A stretch of DNA of 64,000 nucleotides. It comes from Amaranthus tricolor (lineage: Eukaryota > Streptophyta > Magnoliopsida > Caryophyllales > Amaranthaceae). A program made the translations under genes and the position numbers. Under the pieces are notes generated by a model. It worked only from the letters and a program-made list of their open reading frames with translations, searched no databases and was not told where the DNA came from. Of this stretch, positions 36,315-49,100 are shown in pieces (position 1 is the first letter of the stretch; each line of letters starts with the position of its first letter). The stretch spans positions 15,312,537-15,376,536 of the forward strand of contig NC_080058.1 in assembly GCF_026212465.1 (NCBI RefSeq). The letters are read 5' to 3'.

Positions 36315-37195
36315 TGTGTGTGTAAAATATTAATTTGAAGGTTATTATTCATAAAAAGACACAAAGGAAATCAAACCTGCCTGAATCTGGGAAGATTTCG
36401 TGTTAATAAGTAGTTATCTAGGAATAATTATCTGGCACGGTTATTAAAGGATTTTGTATAAAGGCTTAGAAGGTTAGTGCATGAGAAGCTCACGAGCATG
36501 TGAGGACACAAATCCTTCATTAAAGCATCACTTTTATGAAATGGGACACGTGTTCAAAGGAGAAATTAGAAACGCCACAAAGGACAAATAAAGTATTTGA
36601 TTGTGATTAAGGGATTGACACGTCTAAAAAGGAGAGTGGCGCATGCAGAATGTCTTTAGGGGTTGGAAAAGGAATGTTTGCTCCACAATCATCAGCTATA
36701 AATACTCACCAAAGCGCCATAAATGAGGTAACTAAATTCTTAGAGAGAAAGAAAAGGAAAAAAAGAATCCAAAGTGATTAAATACAAACGATCTTAACTG
36801 AATATCATAATTTCACATTGATTTTCAGAGCAACGGAACAAAGATTTACAAAAGATTTAATCGACATTTGTTGTGATAATTTATTACAAAAAAACCTCCC
36901 GTCTAAACAAGCCCTAAGCAGTTATCCACCTGGTTGCCACTGTGCACCTCGAAGGACCTGTTAGGCGATCCATATATTGATCTGTACTAACTTGGGCGTC
37001 GGAGTAGGCCTCCAGAAAAGAATTGCGGGCCTTTCTAGCCCCTTTGGTGTGTTTTGTAAGAATCATCAGCATCTCCATCTAAAGATCTTACTGCATAACT
37101 GGCAAGGAATTAAATTAAGACCTCCACCAGCAAAAATCATCTGATTAACAACTAATCAGGAGATTAAAATCTTAATTAATTGTTCTTTAAAATCA
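36315..37195 (+). repeat. 3' LTR of the Tat element
   Basis: It follows the purine-rich GGTCTGGAGGGGCAAAT directly. TATAAATA is at 36697-36704. It includes about 39 bp (around 37115-37155) missing from the 5' LTR. Confidence 0.85.
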
Positions 37196-38309
37196 GACAG
37201 GAACAGTATGGAACGAAAATGGAACCAAAATTTTCATGATAATTATGCAAATTCAATAAATTAGACTCAAATTAATACAGTACTGAACTAATTTCGGATT
37301 AACATATCTCAAATAGAAAACCCTAAAAGTTTAATAGAAGAAGAAATTGAATACCTATTTGAATGAACTGAGTTGTGAATTGATGATGAACAAATTCGAG
37401 ATTTGAGAATGAATCAGAGTATGTGCTTGTGTTTTGATGAGAGCTTCAAGAATAAGAACTTGATAGGTGTCAATGGTGAGACTCTAACTCTTTTAAGTGA
37501 TATATACAAAACAAATATTAAATTAAACAAATAAATTTAGTAATTATATTTAATTTTTAAACAGGTCCAAAATCATATTAAATATAAGGTGATTAATTGA
37601 TAAATAATTTAAGTCTAAAATATATTGAATTAAGTTTGAAATAAGATGAAATTCATTTTAGACGTTCATTTTAATAAGTTTTCACACGTCTTATTACTTT
37701 GATTAATTTGAATAAATAATTTTCTTGGTAAACAAGATAATACTAATTATAGGTTTTCCAATAAGTATGGAGTTATTTTTTAGCTCACCTAAAAAATAGG
37801 AAGAATAATTCAAATTAAGCTAAAACTTAGGATCTTTATGTGGCTTGTGTTTTTCGGTTCTTTTTGTTTGAATTATTTAATGTTACATGCTTGGCATGAG
37901 AACTAATGCGGCAGCATATCAAAGAATTGAAAGAGTTAAAAATAGTATCAAAAACATGTATTGAATAAGTCTTAGTGGAGCATCAAACTTCACTTGCTGC
38001 TTAAGGTTTTGAAGACTGATTCAGATTGGCGAAATTATAGGATGAAGTTTCCTTGGGTTGCGCGACTATGTTGAGGCGTAACATATATATAAGGGGCTTC
38101 ATTCAAGGATTAAGAGATAGCAACACTATACTTTGAGATTGAGTATTCAAAATGTGTTGTAAACTTAGTTTATCTAACTCTCACATTTGTAATAGGTTTT
38201 AGAGTAAAAGAGAGTTAGCATTTTTGTTATCATCTACGCCTAAAGCTTGGAATACTTTTTAAAGTATTCAATTTGTTTTCTCTTTTGTGGGATTGGGTTT
38301 AATACTTTT
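37196..38309. other. AT-rich interval; right part is LTR-like
   Basis: The left half has no recognisable feature. From about 37860 the text resembles an LTR: CATATATATAAGGGGCTTCA (about 38083-38102) as TATA region, followed by a leader-like AT-rich segment. It is interrupted at 38305-38309 by solo LTR A and continues at 41035 for at least 100 bp. Confidence 0.4.
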
Positions 38310-38997
38310 TGTAACACCCCGTAATTTATCGGGTTTAAAAATCAAATAAAATAAAATAAAATAAAATAAATAAGTATTATTAAATTATATTATTTACATA
38401 GATAATTATAAGAAATAAAGTAAGTTAAATTTTAACGGTAACGCGTTTTATCGCGTACGTTGTTATCGTGTAGCGTCTCTTTTCTGTTTTAACAAAAAAA
38501 ATATAATAATTACTTAATTAATTAATTAATTAAAAAAAATAAAATAAAAATTAGGGGAAGGGAAAGAGGTGGTCAGTTATCATGGAGTAGGGGAGGAGTC
38601 TTGTAACTCCTCTCATAAGTGTGTATTATGACACATTATGTTCATTGTTTTTAATTGCCTATTAATTCTTAAGCATCATTTGAATTCCTCACCATTCTAA
38701 ACCTTCAAGTGAACAAAAAAATTCAGAAAAAAATCTCCCTCTTGCTCTCTTGTTTCGGCACACCTCGAAGAGAAAAAAAATTGTTGTTTCATCCAATCTT
38801 TTGATCAAAGGGGTAAGTTTAATTGAATTGTTAATTATAGATTTTATATACAAGATTTCTAAGATGAATTATATTTTATGTATGATGATATCCTATGACT
38901 TTTAGGAGGATTGAGTATATTTTTATCTATATGTAATTTTCTCTAATAATCTTTTAATAAACTTTAATTTGTTAAAAGGATTAAGTTATGTTCCTTG

Positions 38998-39067
<70 letters not shown>

Positions 39068-41034
39068 CCTTTCTTGATTTATATTCTTTAACAAAGTTTA
39101 AATTTGTTATAAGAATTAGGTTATATTGGTATTTAAATAAATTTCTTTTATGATTTGCATTTCTCTAATAAAATTTCAATTTGTTAGAAGAAATTTAAAT
39201 GATATGGATCAAGTAATGTAGTCATCTAAGAATTTATAAATCCTTTAGCAAAATTTGATTTGTTTGAAGGATTGTGTTTATATATATGTCTTGATTTAAA
39301 AAGATGGTTTGGTTTTATGAATCTACAAAATTTTTATTTCTTAAGAGAATTAAGTATTTAATTTAATTATCATAATTTATGAAATTTTAAGTTTCTTGAA
39401 GGATCTTGTGAATGGGCATGCTTCTTTTTATTTGATTGCTTATATGCTTTGTTGATGGGGTTTTGTGTATTAATATATATGTGTGGAAATATCAAGTGGT
39501 TGTGTCATAGAAAAATTGGTCTTGTTTGTTTTATCTTAGTAGTTGTGAATTTGGTCTTGTTAGATCTATTTTGGTCATGAGATTAAAAAGGTTAGTAATT
39601 TGAATAGTGTATATATAAAATAATATTAATAATAAAAATAATAGAATTTGTTTTCGGGCAGCAGCAGTTCCTGCCTCGGTATTGGTGCCGATCCGGAAAC
39701 GTTAGTCGTGTTCAGTTGTTGTTTTATGTACCCGATGCGTTAAAAACTCGTTAAATACTTAAAATAATTAAAAATAATAATTGGATGTTAGAAATTATGA
39801 ATTTTGGTACCCAATGTAATTGACGCGTTGCGGACGTAGTGGCAAAGTCGGATTTTCCATTTGAATTTTCTAAACTGTTCGAATTGACCGTTTAAGTTTC
39901 TGGTTAAAATTTAAAGTTTTGAACTATTGGGTGTTGGATGAAAACATTTAAAATTATCAAGTCCTAGTAATATCTTAGTAGTATGGAATGGATTAAATGT
40001 GTAAACACGTTCTAATACGTGATCATTTTGTGTGTGTGTTATTTAGGACCTCGATTCATAAGAGGGCGAAATTTCTATCGTGATTAAACTTCGTTTGTTG
40101 GCAGCATTTCAAGGTACACGCTTAGACCATACTGTTTATGTGGTTGTGCAAGTAGTGTTGTTTCATTTCTAATCGAAGCATTGTAAATCACATAAGGATT
40201 AGACATTTCAAATAATTTGAAAGAAGTTAATTTGGAATTGAGGATTTATGTGTTTGTTACCCAAAGGGGTTAATGTTTTGGTTTGTATTATGTTACCCAA
40301 AGGGGTTAGCGTTTAGGTTGGATTATTACAATTATTGTTCCCATGGCAGTACGATCACCATGGGGGTATACATACTTTACCTCTGACGACTCACACAGGA
40401 CGGGCAACGTCTTAGGTCGGTGGTTGCATTGGGATTATCTCTCCCAAATGTATTCCTCCAAAAATGATTTTGGTTTATACTTGAACGATCCAAACAGAAC
40501 AGGCTACGTTACAAGTTGGACTTATCTAATAATGAATGTATTAGAGCCTATGCGTGCTAGGATAAACACATTGCTTGTATTCAACCTGTTTGAAATTTGT
40601 ATGAAGTCTCTAACGTGTATTGGATTGTTATTTGGAACTTGCTACGTGTTGTCACCCAACGACTAGTAGGTTGATTGCAGGTGGGAACTGGAGTGAGGGC
40701 TCGACTTAAAACTTGTAATCACCAAGACTATGTTTTTGTAATAAGATTATGAGTAGATATAACTCCAAATTATATAACAAGAGATTGTGGTTGTTTCTTT
40801 TCGCTTTCGTAAATTTTCTTTAGTTGATATAGAGGCCAATAGGCTCTCAAGTTGTACTTAAGAACTTCTGCTGACTTATTTCTTTCACATTTGTACTGTT
40901 TTCTCTTTTAATTATATTTCTTTATCGACGGAACGTTGACGTTCCTAGAGGAGACTTTTCTCTATAGTCCGAAGAGTGGAGCGAAATTCATAATTTCATA
41001 CGAATTTCCGAGTCACTTAAACCAGGCCGTTACA
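38310..41034 (+). mobile_element. Solo LTR, copy A
   Basis: The element is 2,725 bp. It starts TGTAACACCCCGTAATTTAT and ends AACCAGGCCGTTACA. A perfect CTTTT duplication flanks it (38305-38309 and 41035-41039). It is homologous over its length to copy B at 30042-32939 in opposite orientation. A (TAA)n run at about 39000-39065 is expanded here only. The 107-codon ORF at 40343-40666 has a counterpart in copy B, but no known domain. Confidence 0.87.
39000..39065. repeat. (AAT)n microsatellite in solo LTR A
   Basis: About 22 uninterrupted AAT/TAA units. The matching site in copy B (about 32257) is a poly(T)/poly(A) run. Confidence 0.97.
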
Positions 41035-41039
41035 CTTTT

Positions 41040-41400
41040 ATTAAGGGAACTTGTAAGACGTTCTTCAAGGGGAAGAACGTGGTGTGAGAAGATAGAGAGA
41101 TCTTCTATGTTATCTTAAGTTCATTAATAAAATTGATTGTAATATATTAAAATTGAGAAATAAAACAAATTTAGAGAGTAAAATCTTATAATATTATTGA
41201 TAATAGCAAGATAAGTACAGAAAGAGATGTGTGTTTTTTTTTTTTTTTTTTGAGCTGAGACTTAAACAAAAGAATATTACAGGATGCCCCTTAAACGAAA
41301 ACTAAACACTTAATTTATACATCAAAGAAGAGATAAGATGTAATATGCTCTTCCAATAAGAAACTAAAGGCAAAAGTAAATAGTACAAACATAATTATTA
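41040..41400. other. Interval between solo LTR A and the pararetroviral sequence
   Basis: Contains the continuation of the LTR-like host of solo LTR A (to about 41150) and a 20-plus T run (about 41229-41252). No gene. Confidence 0.35.
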
Positions 41401-41416
41401 AAGTTACACTATAATG

Positions 41417-41860
41417 CTATAGAAGATGCTTTGAATTAGTTGAATTACTATTAAAAATGCCTTTGAATACATCATTGCTTACGTTTGTGCTTCTGGATGA
41501 ATTATTTTGAGCTGTTGGACTTGTTTTGAATTGAACCTTTGTAAGCCCAATATTAAAAGTCATATGGATCTTGAGCACATGGGCCACCAAATGTTGGATC
41601 ATAAGACTTATTTGAGAACTTAGATAATATCTCATTAGAGGAATCTTCTGATAATATTTTCTTTGCATATTGTGGATCTTTTTAAATTCTTTTGAGGATG
41701 GCTTTCTGGGCTTTAGATATTGGATCTGGACTTTCTACTTTGGGGTTTTTATTGTATTGAGGAGAGTTTGAACTTGATGTTGCTTTTGAGGGTTAAGGTT
41801 TGTTTAAGGTTGATGGAGACTGATATTCCATTTTTATACCAGTTTGAAAAAAGGAGATAA
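41417..41860 (-). pseudogene. Probable C-terminal tail of the downstream ORF
   Basis: Short broken frames with Ser/Lys/Pro-rich text and a GGPCAQDPYDF-like end lie just past the downstream ORF on the same strand. Confidence 0.4.
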
Positions 41861-41897
41861 TATTTTTTGTAGAGCAAATTTCTAAGGTAAATTTGTC

Positions 41898-42850
41898 CTA
41901 CCATTTAATTTTGAATTCTCTTATTAATGAATATGGATATGGATATGGAAGGTGTTGTTTGAGACAGTAACTCCAACATAGAATCCATGGAATTTTAAAT
42001 TCTGCATGAAACATGACTGGAGTTTCATAGGCTTGATTATTTGAATTGGCAACAAAAGTTGTGAAACCCTTTTGCATTCTTTTGGATAAATTTGAGGAGT
42101 TGGTCCAAATAAATACCACCAATGATAAAATCACATGGGATATTTCTTTGGACAATATTTGTCAAATATAAAAAACCATGAATGATCAAATGGTCTGAAT
42201 ATAAATGCTCTATACCAGGCCATTTTGTAATCATAGTACGAGTAATTTTGTGGGGAAAATCTTTTTGAAAAAATGCGTTCTGCATAAGGGTCTCCCCATT
42301 CTGCAGAAGAAATAATTTTCTTAAAAATACATTTTGAATAAATTATTTTTTCTGAAGAATCCTTGATATATTGGATTTCAACAGAGTTTGAATCTACTAA
42401 AATAAATTCGTAAAACCTTTGAGTTTTAAAATGATTTTCTGGTATCCATTCGCAACCTTTTGGAAAAGTTTTTTGATTGATCGAATGAATAATTTGTGGA
42501 CTTTGAGGAATTGTAAAGTTAGTGAGATATACATTTTCTACTTCGGTTTTTGTAATGTATGCAGATTTGGTATAGCCTTTTGTTGGTGCTTTTGTAATTG
42601 GTTCTTTTTCTTTTGAGTTCGGAATAATATTTTGTGAAGTAGGCTCTTGAACAATTTTTGAATATGGAAGTGGGGGGAAATCACTTAGTTGAGTAAATTT
42701 GTTTGAAATGGATAAAGGAGTTTGAGGATTTTTTGAGGATAAAAATTGATTTTGTTCTGTCTTGTTTAGTTTTGAATCTGGTTCCATTTCGTAATCATTT
42801 GAACTTTGGAACCCTTTGAGTTTTTCTTGTTGATTCTTCTTCCTTGGCAT
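41898..42850 (-). pseudogene. Pararetroviral downstream ORF (ORF2-like), broken
   Basis: It opens at ATG 42850-42848 and runs 239 codons to about 42131. After a frame change, related text continues to about 41900. The start is Lys/Gln/Ser/Pro-rich. The later part has an aromatic-rich block (AWYRAFIF, HSWFFIFDKYCPKKYPM) seen in proteins annotated downstream of caulimovirid-like RT in plant genomes. Function is unknown to me. Confidence 0.6.
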
Positions 42851-42929
42851 TATGATGTCCCTGTAGAAACTCTCTAGTTAAGATCGCCTTTAATATGTTC
42901 TATTTGAAAATCAAATACTGATAATATCG

Positions 42930-44138
42930 TTTGCCATCTGGCAAAAATTTGTTTAGAAACAATGTTTTTGACATCTTTTTTCTAAAACCTCTTTTGCAGA
43001 TTTGCAGTCGATCCTTATCAAAAAAATATTTTGTTATAAAGATCATCTTGAAATTTTGAAACGCATAATACTATAGATAAAATTTCCTTTTTAATGGTAG
43101 AATAATTTTGAAATCTAACTTATTGTTCTTTTGTATCTATCCTTTGTTTTAATATGCCACCATATCCTATTTCTGATGCATTTGTTTCTACTATCATGAA
43201 TGCAGATGGATCTGAAATGCCTAGACATGGAAGTGATTTGATTTTTTTTTTAATTCAATAATAGTCTTAGTATGAATCTCTGACCAAGGAGGCGGATTTT
43301 TCTGAACTCTTTGAAAGAGGGGCATGCAAATTTGTCTAAGCTTTGGGAAAAAATCTAATATATAATTCAGACATCCCTAAAATCTTTGTAGCTCGTTTTT
43401 GTCTTTGATTTCATTAGAGAATTTTTCTGCAAATTTTAAAGACCTTGTAATTGGCTTGATTGTTTCTTTATAAATGTCATCTCCCAAAAAGCTAATTTTT
43501 GTTTGGATATAATTTCATTCTAGTGGTAGATCTACTAAACCATTTTTTTTCCGCAGTGTTTAAGAATATATGTAAATGCTTGAAATGTTGATCAATATCA
43601 TGAGAAAAAATTGAAACATCGTCTACGCAAACAATTATGAATGAAGAAAATTGATTAAAAATATCATTCATTATATGTTGGAACTCAGAAGGGGCATTTT
43701 TTAGTCCAAAAGGCATACATTCCACTCATAATGTCCAAATGGTACCGTGAATGCAGTTTTATACCTATCTTCTTTAGCAATTTGTATGTGCCAGAATCCA
43801 GATTTCATGTCAAATTTTGAAAATATTTTGGCTTTATATAAGCGATTTATTAAATCTCTTTTATTTGGGATTGGGTTTCTTATACATTGAAGAACCTTGT
43901 TTTAAGGTTTGTAATTAATAACTAATCTAGGAACTCCTCTTTCCTTTTCTGCTGCATTCATAACATAAAATGCGGCATAGCTCCAAGGAGATTTGGATGG
44001 AGTTATTAGTTTTTTATCTAAAAGAGTTTGAATTTCTTTTTTGCAAAATTCAAGATGCTTAGAATTCATTTGGATGGGTCTAGCTTTTGCAGGAATATTT
44101 TTTTTCAGATAAATTTTTTTCATATGGCAACTTGACAA
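42930..44138 (-). pseudogene. Pararetroviral RT-RNase H remnant
   Basis: RT blocks: the region ending GVPRLVINYKP (44138-43902), MPFGLKNAPSEFQHIMND, and a catalytic box read as VCVDDVSIF (43725-43492). The RT-RNase H connection follows with a block corresponding to the conserved L-Q-R-F-x-G-x-L-N-Y-I pattern (about 43430-43350), after which the RNase H is shifted and eroded. Several stops and frame changes occur. Confidence 0.85.
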
Positions 44139-44444
44139 TATGCTTTTTTATATCCCAAAAGGCATTTGGAATATCAGCACAAACTTTTGATTTAAAAATA
44201 TTCTCTAAACCAAAAATTTTTTATTGCAATTATTCTTCAATCCTTTGAAAAGAAATTTCTTCTTTTAAAGAGGAAATTTGAAATTCTTTTTGCTTTATTA
44301 AATTCATACTTTGTATTATCGAAGAATTTTGTAATAAATTAATATCCTTTTGTAACATGGGACTTAAAAAAGGAAATGATAATTGTTTTTCTAAAATTCT
44401 TTTATGAACAACTTTGTCATCAATCCAAAAGGGATAAATTTGAG

Positions 44445-44849
44445 TTAAAAGGGAGTACCTAATATTATTTTTTCTTTAATATCATTAATAATAATGAAAG
44501 TATTAGTAAAACTATAATTTTCATTTATAATTTTTCCTTTTGAAATCTTATATTTAATATCCATGGGTGAACTATTTGCACTATATAATCGAGTTTTTGT
44601 TTTTTCATAAAACTTGGTTGGGACTAATCCTTCCCTTAAGCAGTTTTGATCTGCTCCACTATCAATTAAAACTATATAGGTTTTTTGAAAATCTCCGATT
44701 TGAAAAGTAACTGGTGCGTACCATTTTTGAAAATTAATTTTATTAATAACGGTGATAAAATCATCATCATCTCCATCATCTTTCTCTTTTCCTAAAGAAA
44801 GATTTTCTTTGCAGATGGGGTTTTCTAAAACAGGAAAATTTTGTTTCAA
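44445..44849 (-). pseudogene. Pararetroviral aspartic protease remnant
   Basis: Contains VLIDSGADQNCL, the active-site D-S/T-G-A motif, and a later ILGTPF (the I-L-G block). The flanking frame is broken relative to RT. Confidence 0.75.
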
Positions 44850-45545
44850 GTTCGAAATCTTTGATTTCTAAAATCTTTAAACTATTTTTGATAGAAATAA
44901 TGTCTTCTTTGATTTTATTTATTTCAAGTTGAAGATCTTTGATAGAAAGAGTTTGATTCCTAATAGGAATCAACTTTAAAGTTATTTCTTTAGAAGAGTA
45001 ATTTTCTAATAATTTTGAAATGTTGAAAGGTTCAATTTGTGGAATTGGAATACTTTCTTTGTTTTTTGAAGTAGAGGTTTCGCCCAAAACCAATATTTTG
45101 AGTTTCAGTAGGGTTTCTCTTTTGATCTCTTTATCTTGGATTTTGTCAACGAGATCAAAAAGAAATTCTACATTTTTCTCTTTATTTGTTAAAACATTAA
45201 TACATTTGATAGGAGAGGAAGAAATCAAAGATTCAGAATCAGAAGTTTGATCATTAATTTGTAAAATTTCATCATCTTCTTTTTTGAAGAAGAAGAAGTA
45301 CGTTCAAGAGTTTGTAATAAAATTTTAGATATTTTATCTCTTAACTCAGAGTCGTTAATAAATAATTCTTGAATCTTTTTCTTTGTGGTACAAGCATTTG
45401 ATTTATGCCTAGTTTTTTCACGTGAATAACAAAAGATTTTGAAAGCTTTGTTTGATTTTGGGAAATTTCCGAGATTCTTTTTACCTTGTTTCTTTTGATA
45501 ATTGAAAAAAAAAGTTTTATGCCCAGGTTTTCCCATGAGTAGCAA
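44776..45545 (-). pseudogene. Pararetroviral coat/zinc-finger region remnant
   Basis: A basic stretch with a degenerate CCHC knuckle in which the second Cys is Arg (CYSREKTRHKSNAC), then a Ser/Lys/Glu-rich and coiled-coil-like region. At least one frameshift near 45228 breaks it. It precedes the protease on the same strand. Confidence 0.6.
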
Positions 45546-45560
45546 GTTTTATTTACAAAA

Positions 45561-46149
45561 AAAAAAAAGATAAATTGAAAAAAAATGAATAAATTTTTTT
45601 AAAAAATGTTAAAAATTTTTGATTTTTTTATTTATTCTTAACTTTTGATGTAAATTATTAAAACGTTTCTCTAATTTTACATTAATTTTCATTTTATTTT
45701 TTTTGGTGATTTATCTACTATAGGAGGTCATTGGGTTATCTAAGCTTACTCTAGGCAAATACTCTATAAAACTGAATATTCATAATTAATCAATAGACGA
45801 AATTATTATAGAAAAGTTATGAAAAAGTTGAATTATTATAGATATTTTTTTATCAAAATAAGTTGTTTTTCAATTTTCCACACTAAAGCAACCAAAACAA
45901 ACTGTTTGCTCTCATACCCGCCTATTTTACCAGCTCTACTTCGCTGTACCACTGTATCTCATCATCCCATTTTAAAACCCTAGAGATTAAACTAAATTAA
46001 TTAAAAAAAAACCTAATCAAATTTCTACCTATAATTGAATTTCTATTTCGATAAAATAATTCGGCGATCGCAAGAAATTAGGTTTCTCCGATAAGCTTGA
46101 AATTCGTGATTATTGCCATGGTGGTTTAAGGTGAAAGAGGAGAGAGAAA
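45561..46149 (+). promoter_or_regulatory. CIPK24 promoter and 5' UTR region
   Basis: AT-rich DNA followed from about 45900 by a pyrimidine-rich, leader-like sequence before the ATG at 46150. AAACCCTA (45975-45982) is a telo-box-type word common in plant promoters and leaders. No TATA box can be assigned with confidence. The endogenous pararetroviral sequence ends immediately upstream. Confidence 0.45.
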
Positions 46150-49100
46150 ATGGCGGCGATGATGACTATGACGAGGAGAGTAGGGAAATATGAATTAGGG
46201 AGAACAATTGGAGAAGGAACTTTTGCGAAGGTAAAATTTGCAATCAATACGGAAACTGGAGAAAGTGTTGCCGTGAAAGTGTTGGCGAAAACTACTATTC
46301 TCAAACATAGGATGGTTGATCAGGTATAAAAGTGTTGTGCTTTTTTGTATTTTGTTTTTATGATGATGATATGATTTATGTATTTTTATTTTGGCCTATA
46401 AATTGGCAATAATTATGATGGATTTTATATTTGTGTGATTGTTTCAAATTATTTTTTGGTATTGCACCTTTTGGTTTATGGTTAAAAGTATACAAATGAT
46501 TTGGATGTACAAATTTTGGATGGTAGAAAATGAAAATAACTGGAGGAGTGTTGTGTGGATGAACATTGAAACTATATATTGATGATCAATTGTTTAGGAT
46601 TAAGGCTTGACATTGTTGTGTGGTTAAATTTAGGAAGTCGAGGTTCACAATAGGTATCAATTTGCAGATTAATATTAAGATACAAGAATAGTAATTAATT
46701 TGTGGATTAATATATCTCATCACTTTGGTGTTTTTTTTTTATTTTTTTTTTTATTTTTTATTTTATACTTTTAGTTCACACTAAATTGAATTTGTAAGAG
46801 TATACTTTAGTTAGACAAAAGGAGTAGAGTAGAATGTTGTGGATGATCATAGGAGTTGAAATCTAAGGCTTGTGAAGGTGTATGAGTCAAATGTGATTCT
46901 TCTATTTGGTTCAAATAAAGGAGTGTTAGTGTTGCTTACCAATTAAGCAGTCACTTACAATGATTTGATACTCAAATTGTTATATGGGATGTTCTTAATT
47001 TGAGGCGAAAATTGGTATAAAATTGGAAAATTTACATCTTTACGTATTCTAAGATAGACAGAGAAAACAAGTTTCCGAAAAAAATTTATTTTTATTGCTT
47101 GTGTTTATTTACAATTGATGACCTCTATTTTTAATAGAGTCTACTAATCTCTATTTAATAAGGAAATATATATTTCTTTATTTCACTAAAAATATCATAA
47201 AAGATATCATACAAGATTTAGGAAATAAATAATTATTACAATTCTAACTCTACTTATATTATTGTCCACCATTCCCTCTCAATTTGCGTCGTGGAATCTT
47301 CAACACCCAACTTGCATTAAGTATCTTCAAATGCTTGGGCCTCGGCCGCTTTAGTTAGAATATTAAAATTTTTGCGCCTAGTTTAATCTTCAACACGCAA
47401 CTTGCATTAAGTATCTTCAAATGCTTGGGCTTCGGCTGCTTTAGTTAGAATATTAAAATGTTGGGCCTTGTTCGAACTTAGGTCATATTTTTTACCTTTT
47501 GTTAGAACGGGAACACCATTTTTTTCGAACATGCCAAACATCACTTTTTGGAATGAGAACATCATTCTTTTCGAACACACTAAAGTCATTATTATCATTG
47601 AATGAGACTATCATTCTTTTTTAATTTGGCAAACATCGGTTTTTGTAACTTGAATGAAAACGTCATTTTTTTATAGCATAACAATGTCATAATTTTTCTT
47701 TTAATTGAAGATGAATGCCATTCTTTGCATACCTACCAAAAAACTTTTTTTCAAACCTAAATAAGAACATCATTCTTTCCGAACCAAGCAAGATTAAAAT
47801 TTTGTTTAATTGGATGGAAATTTCATGCTTTTTGAAGCCCATCAAACATCTTTTTTGAACTTGAATGAGAACATTATTCTTTCTGAACTTGCCAAGCATC
47901 AATAATTTGTTTAAACTTACTGTGTGGAGTTGCACATTTGCTTTCGAAACAACTCAGGTTGAACTCTAAAATACTTGGGCTGTTAGCTTAAGTATCAGAC
48001 CCATAGTTGGTGTTTTAATCTAAAAGATTTAAAATATCTTTACCATTTGCAGATCAAACGTGAGATATCCATAATGAAGATTGTTCGACATCCTTTCATC
48101 GTCAGGCTACATGAGGTATGCTATTATTTTAGCCTAATTGGAATGATTCGAACTTTCAATGGGAGCTCCTAGTTCACACCCTAGCTAATATTATCTACAC
48201 GTTTGAAGGTCTTAGCAAGCAGGACCAAGATATACATAATTTTGGAGTTTGTGCCAGGTGGGGAGCTATTTGATAAAATTGTAAGGCTCTACCACTATTG
48301 TAATGAAACTTATTGACATTCTGTGGATGACTTACGTTGAAGATTAATAGAGCTCTTGAGGAAACTTTCCCTAGTTATGTAATTCACTTGATATCGTCAT
48401 CTTGAATATTGTTTTCTGACTAAGCAGGTTCTTATTTTTTATTTCTTTGTCTTTGCTTTAAGTGTTTAGGTTCACAAAGGCAAGTTTTCTGAGATGGAGT
48501 CTCGAAAATATTTTCAACAGCTTGTTGATGCAATCTCTCATTGTCATAGAAAGGGTGTTTATCACCGCGATTTGAAGGTAGATATCTTTTGTTGCTTCAA
48601 ATGATTGATATCCTTTTGACGTGAAATTTTTTTTCCCTTAAAGATTCACGATTGCTTCTTTTCTGATTGATTTTTTTAATGTCTACACAATTTGATCCTT
48701 CTTTATTGAATCCTACAAATGTTAGCCAGAAAACCTCCTCCTTGATGCTCGTGAAAACTTGAAGGTTTCTGATTTTGGGCTTAGTGCCTTACCTCAAGAA
48801 GTAAGCATGATCAAGTTGCTTGCCTTGAAGTACTAAGCTTTATTCTTATTTCCCTTGGTGAATTTTTTGATGATATCTATTTCGTGCAGGGAGTTAAACT
48901 TCTTCACACCACATGTGGAACTCCTAATTATGTTGCACCCGAGGTACTTTTTTATTTACCGTTGCAATATTTGTATTTTCTCCTGGAAAAACTATGCTCT
49001 CTTTTGAAGTCTGATTTTGGTACCTTGTTTACCTTTTTTATGCTATTGAGTCTGATTTTGGTGCACAATGATGAGATGCTTGAAAACATTTAGTGGAGTA

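Larger units (their letters stand above)
41417..45560 (-). mobile_element. Endogenous Caulimoviridae-like pararetroviral sequence, defective
   Basis: Minus-strand order: a zinc-finger-like coat/gag remnant, an aspartic protease, RT, RNase H, and a separate downstream ORF. This is the protein order of plant pararetroviruses. The downstream ORF is reminiscent of the two-ORF plan of Florendovirus-type endogenous copies known in several angiosperm genomes, an inference. No movement-protein region, LTR or integrase was found. Many stops and frameshifts mean it cannot produce functional proteins. Edges are approximate; the right edge lies about 590 bp upstream of the CIPK24 start. Confidence 0.7.

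Noticed and set aside
48884..49093. 69-codon ORF starting near CIPK24 exon 6
   Set aside because: It is exon 6 read into intron 6; the true exon ends at 48943 at a GT donor.
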